From positions 744,001-808,000 of the forward strand of contig NZ_CP072036.1 of the NCBI RefSeq assembly GCF_018847375.1: DNA of 64,000 bases, in the 5' to 3' direction. This document shows, in pieces, positions 37,201 through 43,379 of the stretch. Origin of the DNA: Akkermansia massiliensis (lineage in GTDB: Bacteria > Verrucomicrobiota > Verrucomicrobiia > Verrucomicrobiales > Akkermansiaceae). Positions within the stretch are counted from its first letter, which is position 1. Every line of letters starts with the position of its first letter. The translations under genes and the position numbers were made by a program. The notes beneath the pieces were generated by a model. That model was not told the DNA's origin. It made no database searches and saw only the letters and a list, made by a program, of their open reading frames with translations.

Positions 37201-38113
37201 ACGAATTGGCTGCAATATTTGCTGCGGAACCTGCTGCGGTCGCATCGGACAAGCCATACACATTCGCATTATACTGGCCTCCCGCAATTCTCAATTTGGC
37301 CGTATACGCATTCGTTCCGTCTCCCAACTGGACGAGGCCTCTTCCCAGAAGGGCCACGGAGCCGTTAAAAGTCCCTCCGTCCAGATTCAGGGCAACGTTC
37401 CCGAGAATGGTTGATTTTTGACCCGCACCACGTGTCGTTCCGGCCGTTACCAGTTGCGCGAAGGTTCCGCCGTCAATGGTGAATGTGACGTCTCCCGTAT
37501 GGCGGAAGGATTCCTGCCCCAGCCCTATGCACCACCTGGCGCCAGGCGAGCTAACCGAAGTTCCGGCCCATTCCCCCCCATGGATATTGACAATGTATGT
37601 CCCTGTCGTCTGGAACGCATCCGTCTTGTTGCCATCCCCCACCAGGCAGAATCCATTGATCGTCCCTGCATTCTGGTCCACATTGAGCGTGATGTCGGCA
37701 GCCACGATCCGGTCCTGATTGCTCCACCCCATCAATTGAGGATTTGTATTCAGCAGGGACGTTCCCGCCCCGATATTGATTACAAAGGAATTGGTCCCTC
37801 CCAAGGTGACGCCTCCGGCGGTACCCGCAACATTCCATAACTGCAGCTTCGTATAAATTCCTCCTTCCAGATTGAGAACCCGGTTATAGCCGTCTTCATA
37901 GGTCCCGCTTTCCGTAATATCCGTCAAATAGATGTCACCGGGGGAATCCGCCTGAGTCACTGGATCCCCCGCCGGCGGCGTAATCGTATACTGGTCGTCG
38001 GCAAAGGATATCGTCGTTTCTCCGTTGCCCGTCAACGTATAGGCAGCCCATGACGGAGAAATGAAACAGGCCAGAAGAGCGGACAGGAGAGGGAGGGGCA
38101 AATGCGGACGCAT
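31205..38113 (-). CDS. Giant classical autotransporter with C-terminal beta barrel
   Basis: 2302 aa. The signal peptide is MRPHLPLPLLSALLACFISPSWA. A passenger of about 1950 residues, rich in Gly/Thr/Asn/Ser, follows; autotransporter-associated repeats are visible (GEGEMTIENTGTNTFSGGTT, with ATIMAGTLNLN-type continuation) along with many GGTF/GGSF beta-helix turns. From about residue 2000 (HMWMQGTGSYAKLDTRGDES) the chain forms the autotransporter barrel (type Va) and ends in Phe (GSIGYRYDF), the BAM signal. No catalytic domain was recognised in the passenger, so adhesion or a structural surface role is more likely than enzymatic. It differs from the PEP-CTERM proteins of this window in display route although its passenger repeats are similar. 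Its promoter region contains AT-rich DNA and paired palindromes. Confidence 0.92.
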   Translation of the reverse strand: MRPHLPLPLLSALLACFISPSWAAYTLTGNGETTISFADDQYTITPPAGDPVTQADSPGDIYLTDITESGTYEDGYNRVLNLEGGIYTKLQLWNVAGTAGGVTLGGTNSFVINIGAGTSLLNTNPQLMGWSNQDRIVAADITLNVDQNAGTINGFCLVGDGNKTDAFQTTGTYIVNIHGGEWAGTSVSSPGARWCIGLGQESFRHTGDVTFTIDGGTFAQLVTAGTTRGAGQKSTILGNVALNLDGGTFNGSVALLGRGLVQLGDGTNAYTAKLRIAGGQYNANVYGLSDATAAGSAANIAANSSASMEITGGSFAQSLFAQGVTTTITGATFSGDRTKKIFAGARLSTSAWSLTDTNMTLDLGSGTVAAMIAGGSWVETGESTFNITGSTNLTFKSGTYTGQIWGGSYINGTATAALTGNIGSTNITITGGTFDGAQISLGTYVERNNTSSALTIGEANLSISGGTFNNAAIYAGGQKVNGTSLTTALANVTITGNDAVFTGTTTLSGQGRGDVVTKSVLNLNGVTKADMFANATVTGFDEISAGAGTDAIIANATVLDGRSAFTKSGTGKLTLSSSAGFANALTVSGGELSFGLAGGVAFGNSITMGAGARLTSAGDMALSPASGLTLDLTGLNSSSASIIQSGGTLSFNSEGTLTLTISGVDQTMENDYKLITADSFGTLTASNFSFDPSGLSGDYTYALELSGNTLYLRVKALGEALNWNGGAAGTWTAAGGAAIWLDKDGTAVVYDAAKSANFEDLAGVALSAVTIDGDVSSARLTVNNGETAYTFTGTGALVDGANPMSLVKRGEGEMTIENTGTNTFSGGTTIMAGTLNLNAVQGLGTGTVTLNGGELVLNTAGTTEGTLGLVATNKLIFAGGIFTYGTGATQDISGLIDAAASTRAIQVNTNGNNIAWATYTQELGNKDIVKLGDGLLTVNTTLGGTFTGAITVSGGTLFYDIGANSATRTWSGNISIAQDATLQIRDNRAHASTMTDTLSGRISGAGSLVLGYKEGGGFPGGGRYSISGDNSGFTGTFKLVGNGTNAAWNEVAFANAAAFGSASLELDGRGFFVSDSTNSVNADIHVRAAGSWLNGNSNQTVTFGGDLTSDAGANLGTTAAGNPTLTTIFTGNLTGFVGTMHSGQGNVVLAFGNGGAAATLGTGEFIKAVSMGGAGTYRVNYTGTGSDLLYTGNVIDTAALDVQGGDKLVLTGANTSTGELKIARNSSVQLGDGTGDNAAWAGTVTGAGSLTVNTTGTFAVGDRANGLTGTLTLAKGTLDLSDAAATTNILIQSGSLANAGNYAGTAANKVHVNAVAGSGNIALGGLDAAGLGTVVTATAGTQLTGLKQGSTWTVTGTGSSLAVGAGNISGDPFTGTDSLIQFEGAGDNLGSISFGDGSTLTLDLTSVMDAMKTAGGNLEILLTNGGFAQDLETLKGHIAANPLFAALGFGIVDVNGGSIVLSGDTDLVYVSSVDGTGSADNPVTNQSLNFYQAVIVDQDLYVQSDGSMVIKNLTAPGTNPGQTGTGNLIVTNTADNKGSIELQNNLFHEGTGVDTVFAGNISGLDGAAANTDLVKTGANKLTLSGNVTLAGDIIAEQGTLQLNGTANVEALRLDSTDAGSLAVIGVGGHTTAQTLASGANGGKLDIGSSGTLTLTGATDGLSRTEIGGTGTLNIAEGASLGLAADSALSGVVLDLDGSLSLAADGSAGGLNGAGDLELNGQTLHIQAASGQTHTYDGTLGAGTLDVSGAGTQVLRSSGADTDLTVSGGNLVLQGKADVDGAHLSYGNLVNNGKLAIQASDNALTAVNTTLSVENATFGSGSTTTFTLNTDADMTASFIKASGDIVIENGAAFHVTSIPGVNITWKSGNPMELTLMELTGAGTIDLGENTLTVGGLFLTYYKNAHLVQEGDKVVLKAEEQTDNIYAGVADTANSMAGANLIWEAARHGSVDQAVTDFLAALNDDMVNNPSAARRSLAAAAGSTVTSLGIAQRDALRDQMNWIRNRTNQMGVNPAYVNADLPYFHMWMQGTGSYAKLDTRGDESGYQLTTWGGTVGMDVDLSDHFTMGAAFTANYGDLTASAADSADGHLDSYYANLFGRYQNRRWAHTLILTGGWNDAKLNRTVNYGAGSYGTQGNTNGWGFGAMYELTYDVYLNEDRSSILQPLVNASVVTTRMDGYTETGAGNMGLNVAKQELTTGTVALGGRWMGLVGSNIFGREALAEFRVNAAQDMGDRRGEANVALLGNPGFTQRVRGAKVGMTALQIGAGLSVPVGTQGTIFVDGNADFRDGANSVNGSIGYRYDF

Positions 38114-38144
38114 AATTTTGTAACGTGTTGATAATTAATAATAA

Positions 38145-38194
38145 ATTATATACCAGACTATATCGTTAGTAATAATTAACGGATTTAAAATCCG
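38145..38194 (-). promoter_or_regulatory. Candidate promoter and palindrome upstream of the autotransporter
   Basis: On the minus strand TATAAT occurs at 38150-38145 within an AT-rich leader; a -35 at the right distance is weak (ATTACT). The palindrome CGGATTTAAAATCCG at 38180-38194 lies immediately upstream, where an activator or repressor could bind. Its minus-strand reading is identical over 15 bases to the plus strand at 38341-38355. Confidence 0.4.
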
Positions 38195-38333
38195 GAAATG
38201 CTCCTTAATGAGACCAGATATATAATAAAATATTGATAATGCCCGTACTTGGCGCCGGTATTCCCACTCTTCTTCCCTTCCTACGCATCAAGCCGTTCAA
38301 TTGTCCTAAAGCGCTTGGCATTAAAAATTGTCA

Positions 38334-38365
38334 TTGACTCCGGATTTTAAATCCGCACGGGTATT
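38334..38365 (+). promoter_or_regulatory. TTGAC box followed by palindrome, like the element at 26756
   Basis: TTGACT at 38334-38339 is followed at once by CCGGATTTTAAATCCGC (38340-38356). Over the first 23 bases, 19 match the element at 26756-26778. A -10 at the standard 17-base spacing is absent (ACGGGT), though GGTATT lies 3 bases further on. The nearest downstream gene on this strand is tRNA-Asp, 131 bases away. Confidence 0.4.
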
Positions 38366-38496
38366 TCTCCCGCTTATTCCAGCAAGCGCGGCCTGCATGC
38401 AGGAAAAAGTGATTTCTTGTCTTGCATTCCCATGGGAGTGCCTGTATAAGCCTCCACGTCCCCGCCGCAAGGCAGGAACACAGCATCCAAGGTCAC

Positions 38497-38574
38497 GGAG
38501 CGGTAGCTCAGTTCGGTTAGAGCGCCAGCCTGTCACGCTGGAGGTCGCGGGTTCGAGCCCCGTCCGCTTCGCCA
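38497..38574 (+). tRNA. tRNA-Asp (anticodon GTC)
   Basis: 78 nt. Acceptor stem GGAGCGG pairs with CCGCTTC, the D arm is GCTCAG...AGAGC, the anticodon arm CCAGC-CTGTCAC-GCTGG carries GTC, and the T arm contains GTTCGAGC. Discriminator G and an encoded CCA follow. Confidence 0.95.
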
Positions 38575-38591
38575 CCTTGCTTCAAAGAAAC

Positions 38592-38614
38592 AACCGCCTC
38601 CGGGCGGTTTTTTT
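38592..38614 (+). terminator. Terminator after tRNA-Asp
   Basis: Stem AACCGCC/GGCGGTT around TCCG with a run of seven T, 17 bases after the tRNA. Confidence 0.85.
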
Positions 38615-38716
38615 GTGCCCGGAAAGTCCAGGACCTGGGAAACAGGCAGTCCGGTGGCAATGTTTTACTGGAAAAGAGGGCCGGAACCCGGTAGAATGGG
38701 AGCCAGCATTACAATC

Positions 38717-40258
38717 ATGAGCATACTTTCGGACCGTCTTTCCGAGGAAATACTGCAAGCCCGCCAGCGCGTTTACACGGTTGGCGAACCGACTCCTCTT
38801 CAACGATTGAATCTGCCGGGCATCAAGGCCCCGGTATACGCCAAAAGGGAGGACCTGGGCCCCATCCGGGCCTATAAATGGCGCGGAGCGTTCAATTGCA
38901 TGGCCGCACTGAGCCAGGAGGCGCGGGACAAGGGCATTGTGGCCGCCTCCGCCGGCAACCATGCCCAGGGCGTGGCCCTGGCGGCCAGCGTCCTGAACTG
39001 CCACGCTACCATTTTCATGCCCCGCTCCACGCCGGAAGTGAAGCAGACGGAAGTGCGCCGCCACGGCGGCAGGCATGTGAAGATCATGCTTCATGGAGAC
39101 TGCTATGACGAGACGGCCGCAGCCGCCCACGAGTACGCGGAAACCCACGGAAGCACTTTTGTCCATCCCTATGACGATCTGGTGACCATGGCCGGACAGG
39201 GAACGCTGGCGGATGAAGTGGTGATGAGCGGGGAAGGCCCTTTTGACCGCGCGTACGTCGCCATCGGCGGCGGCGGACTGGCCGCCTCCGTAGCCTGCTG
39301 GCTGAAAAAGTTCTGGCCCCACATCAAGGTCATCGGCGTGGAAGGCGTGGACCAGGCCTCCATGAAAACCTCCATTGAGCAGGGACACCGGGTGAACCTG
39401 GATTACGTGGACGTTTTTTGCGACGGAACCGCCGTCCATATCCCCGGAGAATTGACCTATCCCCTTTGCCGGGAACTGATCGACGAGTTCGTGACCGTCA
39501 CCAATAACGAAGTCTGCCAGGCCATCCGCGCCATGTGGGAATCTTCCCGCGTAGTGCCGGAGCCCTCCGGGGCCATGAGCCTGGCCGGATTCCTGAAACA
39601 ATGGAACGAAGGTGAAGTGAAGCCGGAGGAAAAGAGCTTCGTGGTCATTTCGGGAGCCAACATGGATTTCACCCACCTCACCCAGATCGCCCGCCAGGCG
39701 GGCATCGGCAACCATGAAACGCGCTACCTGCGCATCTCCATGGATTCCAAGCGCGGCCAGGTGCTCAAGTATCTGCGCCACATCCCGCAGGATACCACGC
39801 TGGTGGACGTGCAGTACGGCAAGACGGAGGGCAACACCCAGTACCCCGTGTTCGGCATCGCCGCCTCTGACGAAGACCTGGACACCATCCGCACGACGCT
39901 GAAGAAGAAGGGCATTGAGTTTGAAGACATCAGCGAGGACGACGACGTGCGCTTCCGCATGATTCACTACCAGGCGGAGCTGTGCCAGCATCCCCTGTTC
40001 GTCCACATCGAATTTCCGGAACGCGCCGGAGCCTTTCTTGACTTCATGGAACGCATCGCGGACCTGGCATCCCTCTGCTACTTCAATTACACCTATACCG
40101 GGGAACGCGTGGGCCGCGCCCTGGTGGGCATGGAGTTTGAATCCGCGGAAGACCGGGAAACGGTACGGAAGCGCATGGCCGGATTCTCCAGGAACATCAT
40201 CCGGGCCATCCGGGAAATTTCTCCGGAGGCCTTCCACCGGATTATGGGAAGCAGATAG
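38717..40258 (+). CDS. ilvA: Threonine ammonia-lyase, biosynthetic type
   Basis: 513 aa from ATG 38717, almost the length of E. coli IlvA (514). Upstream in-frame ATGs fall in the tRNA terminator region. PLP-binding Lys is K54 in IRAYKWRGAFN; SAGNHAQG and the phosphate loop GGGGLAA are present. The C-terminal 180 residues contain two ACT-like regulatory domains (TRYLRISMDSKRGQVLKYL and PLFVHIEFPERAGAFLDFM), the form allosterically inhibited by isoleucine. It converts threonine to 2-oxobutyrate and ammonia, the first step of isoleucine synthesis, in the cytoplasm. No other ilv gene is in the window. Confidence 0.95.
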   Translation: MSILSDRLSEEILQARQRVYTVGEPTPLQRLNLPGIKAPVYAKREDLGPIRAYKWRGAFNCMAALSQEARDKGIVAASAGNHAQGVALAASVLNCHATIFMPRSTPEVKQTEVRRHGGRHVKIMLHGDCYDETAAAAHEYAETHGSTFVHPYDDLVTMAGQGTLADEVVMSGEGPFDRAYVAIGGGGLAASVACWLKKFWPHIKVIGVEGVDQASMKTSIEQGHRVNLDYVDVFCDGTAVHIPGELTYPLCRELIDEFVTVTNNEVCQAIRAMWESSRVVPEPSGAMSLAGFLKQWNEGEVKPEEKSFVVISGANMDFTHLTQIARQAGIGNHETRYLRISMDSKRGQVLKYLRHIPQDTTLVDVQYGKTEGNTQYPVFGIAASDEDLDTIRTTLKKKGIEFEDISEDDDVRFRMIHYQAELCQHPLFVHIEFPERAGAFLDFMERIADLASLCYFNYTYTGERVGRALVGMEFESAEDRETVRKRMAGFSRNIIRAIREISPEAFHRIMGSR

Positions 40259-40274
40259 TTAACAATTAACAGGT

Positions 40275-40298
40275 AATAGTTAATAGATATTAACTATT
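40275..40298. repeat. Perfect AT-rich inverted repeat between ilvA and maf
   Basis: AATAGTTAATA and TATTAACTATT around GA: 11-bp arms with no mismatch, in a locally AT-rich tract (TTAACAATTAAC precedes it). It ends 12 bases before the maf start codon, so it could occlude translation initiation or act as an operator. Confidence 0.55.
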
Positions 40299-40310
40299 GG
40301 CTCTCCTTCC

Positions 40311-40874
40311 ATGCTTCCCCCCATCATCCTGGCCTCCCAGTCCCCCCGGCGGCGCGAGCTTCTGGCGAAGGCCGGCGTGCCTTTCTCCCTCGTCGTACGG
40401 GATACGGAGGAGCTGAAGGACGCCGCCATGCCTCCGCAGGAACTCTGCCTGCACAATGCGCGGGCAAAGGCGCAAGCCGTATTCCGGGAACATCCGGATT
40501 CCACCGTCATCGGCGCGGATACGCTCGTTTTTCTGGACGGCCTTCCTCTTGGCAAACCGGAAGACGGGGAAGAGGCCCGTTCCATGCTCCGGATGCTCTC
40601 TGCACGGACGCACCACGTGTGCACGGCGGTTTCCATCCGGTCCCCCCTGGGAGTGAAAGACTTGGCCGTGCTGACGGAAGTGACGTTCCGGGAGCTGAAG
40701 GAAGAGGATATCCGCCGCTACATGGAGCTGGTGAATGTGATGGACAAGGCCGGCTCCTACGCGTTCCAGGAACACGGGGAGATGATCATTTCCTCCGTGC
40801 GCGGAGATACGGACAACGTAATCGGGCTGCCCGTCAGGGAGGTGGTGGAATGCCTGCGGAGCTTGGGTTACTGA
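40311..40874 (+). CDS. Maf-family nucleoside triphosphate pyrophosphatase
   Basis: 187 aa, normal for Maf. The N-terminal signature LASQSPRRRELLAKAG is the substrate-binding P-loop-like motif (SxSxRR), followed by GADTLVFLDGLPLGKPE, which contains the catalytic Asp and Lys region. Maf proteins hydrolyse dTTP/UTP or modified nucleotides to the monophosphate. Which subfamily (YhdE-like or YceF-like) cannot be decided safely; the preserved D-T-L-V resembles YhdE. It is separated from ilvA by the AT-rich inverted repeat. Confidence 0.9.
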   Translation: MLPPIILASQSPRRRELLAKAGVPFSLVVRDTEELKDAAMPPQELCLHNARAKAQAVFREHPDSTVIGADTLVFLDGLPLGKPEDGEEARSMLRMLSARTHHVCTAVSIRSPLGVKDLAVLTEVTFRELKEEDIRRYMELVNVMDKAGSYAFQEHGEMIISSVRGDTDNVIGLPVREVVECLRSLGY

Positions 40875-40910
40875 GCATTAAATGTACGTTTAACGCTCCT
40901 GCCTTCTTCA

Positions 40911-41669
40911 TCAGGGATTCATTTTGCGCAGTTTCCAGCCAGACGGCGACTGGATTTCAAAATTGGAAAGCATCTTGAGGGATCCGCTGTGGTTCCCTTT
41001 GTCGTTCAACAGCTCAATGGTTTTCTCTGCCTGGGGAGATACCCTGAATGATTTGTGGCCCAACCAAGTAACCTCTTTTCCGTCCTTGCCCAAAAAGACG
41101 GAGCAATCATCATTCAAATAAAGAATTTCATTCGCGGCGGTATCCCCTTTAACCGTTTTCCACCGCCCAATAAAAGAGGCAATAACACGAACTGCGGAGA
41201 GTTCCTTTTGAATGGCCAGCGCTTCATTTATTTTACCGAGATTGGCGTACTTTTTCTGAATTTTAAGAAGGGCATCCAAGTAGGCCTTGTCCGTCTTTTT
41301 CCTTTCCTTCATTCTTTTAGACGCCACATCTTCTTGAATTTCCTTCATCTGTACGCCTACTTTAGGAGAAACTTTTTCCATCCGGGACAGTTCATCCCTC
41401 CCAACAAGTTCTTTGGCTGACAAGCGGTTCTCCAAATATTCCACGACTTTCTGCAGTTCCGCCGCAGAAGCGAAGTCATTCTTCGCGGCATATTTGTTCA
41501 TGGAATCCCGATAGGCTTTCAATTTGGACGCCTCATATTTCTGATTAATGGAAGAAAGGATGTTCTCATATTGTTCCTTCAATTTCCGGGCATCCGGAGG
41601 CAGGGATTGGGCGCTTACAGTGGCCCAGGAAATTATTCCGCACAAAATAATACAGCACAACTTATTCAT
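40911..41669 (-). CDS. Exported, helix-rich protein of unknown function
   Basis: 252 aa from ATG 41669, which starts the signal peptide MNKLCCIILCGIISWATVSAQ; upstream residues of the longer frame lack coding character. Residues 25-170 are charged and helical (LKEQYENILSSINQKYEASKLKAYRDS), probably coiled coil. The C-terminal 75 residues (FIGRWKTVKGDTAANEILYL ... GHKSFRVSP) have the pattern of a small lipocalin-like or beta-sandwich module, as in other Planctomycete/Verrucomicrobium proteins beginning with GRW. Base composition is clearly lower in GC than in the neighbours, which may mark foreign origin. No family assigned. Confidence 0.7.
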   Translation of the reverse strand: MNKLCCIILCGIISWATVSAQSLPPDARKLKEQYENILSSINQKYEASKLKAYRDSMNKYAAKNDFASAAELQKVVEYLENRLSAKELVGRDELSRMEKVSPKVGVQMKEIQEDVASKRMKERKKTDKAYLDALLKIQKKYANLGKINEALAIQKELSAVRVIASFIGRWKTVKGDTAANEILYLNDDCSVFLGKDGKEVTWLGHKSFRVSPQAEKTIELLNDKGNHSGSLKMLSNFEIQSPSGWKLRKMNP

Positions 41670-41766
41670 TATAGATGCTGGATATAATATATCCAACATA
41701 CAAAAATTCAAGAAAAAAGAATGATTTCCCTGCCGAGGATGCGGTTTCTCCGCAATCAAGAGGAAA

Positions 41767-43080
41767 TCATTTTTCCGCCAGAAAACGGCTGAATTTGTTA
41801 TAAAACGCCACGGGGAGCACGGCTTCTATCAGGGTGCCTTCCTCCACGTATTCCGTGGAGAGAACCTTCCCTTCACTGTGCATGGCGGCCGCCAGGTCGC
41901 TCCGGGTATAGGGAATCAGGAACCGCGCGCGCCGGACGCGGCTTTCCAGCATCTCCACGCAGGCGTTCAGCAGGTCTTCCGCGCCATGACCCTCCTGCAC
42001 GGACATGGGCACCACCCTGCCGTTGAAGTGGGGCTTCAACAGGGTTTCCAGCGTGTGGCGCTCTTCTTCCGGCACAAGGTCCACCTTGTTCAGGACCACG
42101 ATCATGGGCTTGTCGCCCGCGCCCAGCTCGCCGAGCACTTCCAGCGTGGTTTCATAATGGCGCACGGCTTCCGGATCGGAGGCGTCCACCACCTGCACCA
42201 GGAAATCCGCCAGCACGGCTTCCTCCAGCGTGGATTTGAAGGCCTCCACCAGGCGGTGGGGAAGGTTGCGGATGAAGCCCACGGTATCCGTCAGCAGCAG
42301 GGGCTGCCCGTGGGGGAGTTCTATTTTCCGCGTCGTGGTGTCCAGCGTGGCAAAAAGCATGTCCTTCGCCATGACTTCGGAACCGGATACCAGGGAAAGC
42401 AGGGAGGATTTCCCGGCATTGGTATAGCCCACGATGGCGGCCGTGGCTACGGCCTGGCGCTCCCGTTCCTTGCGCTGCGTGGCGCGCTGCCGGGTCACCA
42501 GGGCCAGTTCCTTCTGAATGGCTTCAATCCTGGCGCGCGCCAGGCGGCGGTCCACTTCAATCTGTTTTTCGCCCTCGCCCCTGGCGGCTCCGCCGCCGCC
42601 CTTGCCTCCTCCGGAACCGCCGCCCTGGCGGTCCAGGTGGTTCCACATGCGGGCCATGCGCGGCAGGGAATACTGCATGCGGGCCAGCTCCACCTGGAGG
42701 GTGGCCTCCCGCGTGCGTGCGCGCCGGGCAAAGATATCCAGAATGACCTCTTCACGGTCAATCACGCATTCGTCAATCAGCCGTTCCCATTCGCGCTGCT
42801 GGGAGGGGGAAAGCATGTTGTCAAACACCACGCAGTCCGCCCGGCAGTCCAGCGCCAATTGCTTTACTTCCTGGGCTTTTCCGGTGCCGCACAGGAATTT
42901 GGCGTGCATGTCCCGGGACTTGATGAGGTGCTTGCCTGCAATGCTGATGCCGAGGTTGGTGACAAGGTCTTCCAGCTCGTCCAGCATGGCCTGTTTTTCC
43001 CTGGCCTCGGAAGGGTCGAAGTAGATGGAAACGAGCATGGCTCGCTCCACCATTTCCGGCTTTTCACGAATTTCAAACAT
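41767..43080 (-). CDS. hflX: Ribosome-associated GTPase HflX
   Basis: 437 aa from ATG 43080 (a TTG two codons upstream is less likely). The N-terminal HflX domain holds EVILDIFARRARTREATLQVELA, a family hallmark, and a Gly-rich linker (GGGSGGGKGGGGAARGEGEKQIE). The G domain shows G1 GYTNAGKSS, G3 DTVGF and G4 NKVD. HflX splits stalled or heat-damaged 70S ribosomes in a GTP-dependent manner. The 43-aa lipoprotein gene ends 10 bases upstream on the same strand. Confidence 0.95.
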   Translation of the reverse strand: MFEIREKPEMVERAMLVSIYFDPSEAREKQAMLDELEDLVTNLGISIAGKHLIKSRDMHAKFLCGTGKAQEVKQLALDCRADCVVFDNMLSPSQQREWERLIDECVIDREEVILDIFARRARTREATLQVELARMQYSLPRMARMWNHLDRQGGGSGGGKGGGGAARGEGEKQIEVDRRLARARIEAIQKELALVTRQRATQRKERERQAVATAAIVGYTNAGKSSLLSLVSGSEVMAKDMLFATLDTTTRKIELPHGQPLLLTDTVGFIRNLPHRLVEAFKSTLEEAVLADFLVQVVDASDPEAVRHYETTLEVLGELGAGDKPMIVVLNKVDLVPEEERHTLETLLKPHFNGRVVPMSVQEGHGAEDLLNACVEMLESRVRRARFLIPYTRSDLAAAMHSEGKVLSTEYVEEGTLIEAVLPVAFYNKFSRFLAEK

Positions 43081-43090
43081 ATTCAAGCAG

Positions 43091-43222
43091 TTAACGGAAT
43101 TGCTTGCTGGAGGTGGGCTGGTAGTCCTTCAGCGCGAAGTCCGCGTGTTTGTGACAGTCACAACCGCATGAAGAGAGGATGCCGGCCACGCATGCCAGCG
43201 TCAAAAAGCTGATCAGTCTCAT
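43091..43222 (-). CDS. 43-aa Cys/His-containing lipoprotein upstream of hflX
   Basis: Translation: MRLISFLTLACVAGILSSC (signal peptide with lipobox LSSC, Cys at 19) then GCDCHKHADFALKDYQPTSS and KQFR, stop TAA. After lipid attachment at C19 the mature chain would carry CDCHKH, two more Cys and two His within seven residues, a possible metal-binding or disulfide site. It ends 10 bases before the hflX start codon, so the two are probably co-transcribed. I do not recognise a family; the assignment as a lipoprotein rests on the signal sequence. Confidence 0.65.
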   Translation of the reverse strand: MRLISFLTLACVAGILSSCGCDCHKHADFALKDYQPTSSKQFR

Positions 43223-43379
43223 GCGGCTATGAGACCTGTACGGAGTATCCTAGGCAAGCAAATTTTACTTCATCACGCCTACTTTTCCGCAAAACCGGCG
43301 CAGGGTTCCTTTTCCAGACGGGACTTTTCCACCGTCGGCACGGCCTTCCCGCCCTCCTCCGGCCAAGAGCCTGCCGGAA

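Noticed and set aside
38321-38575. Minus-strand 84-aa frame beginning MAKRTGLEPATSSVTG
   Set aside because: It is antisense to tRNA-Asp, a well-known false protein found opposite tRNA genes.
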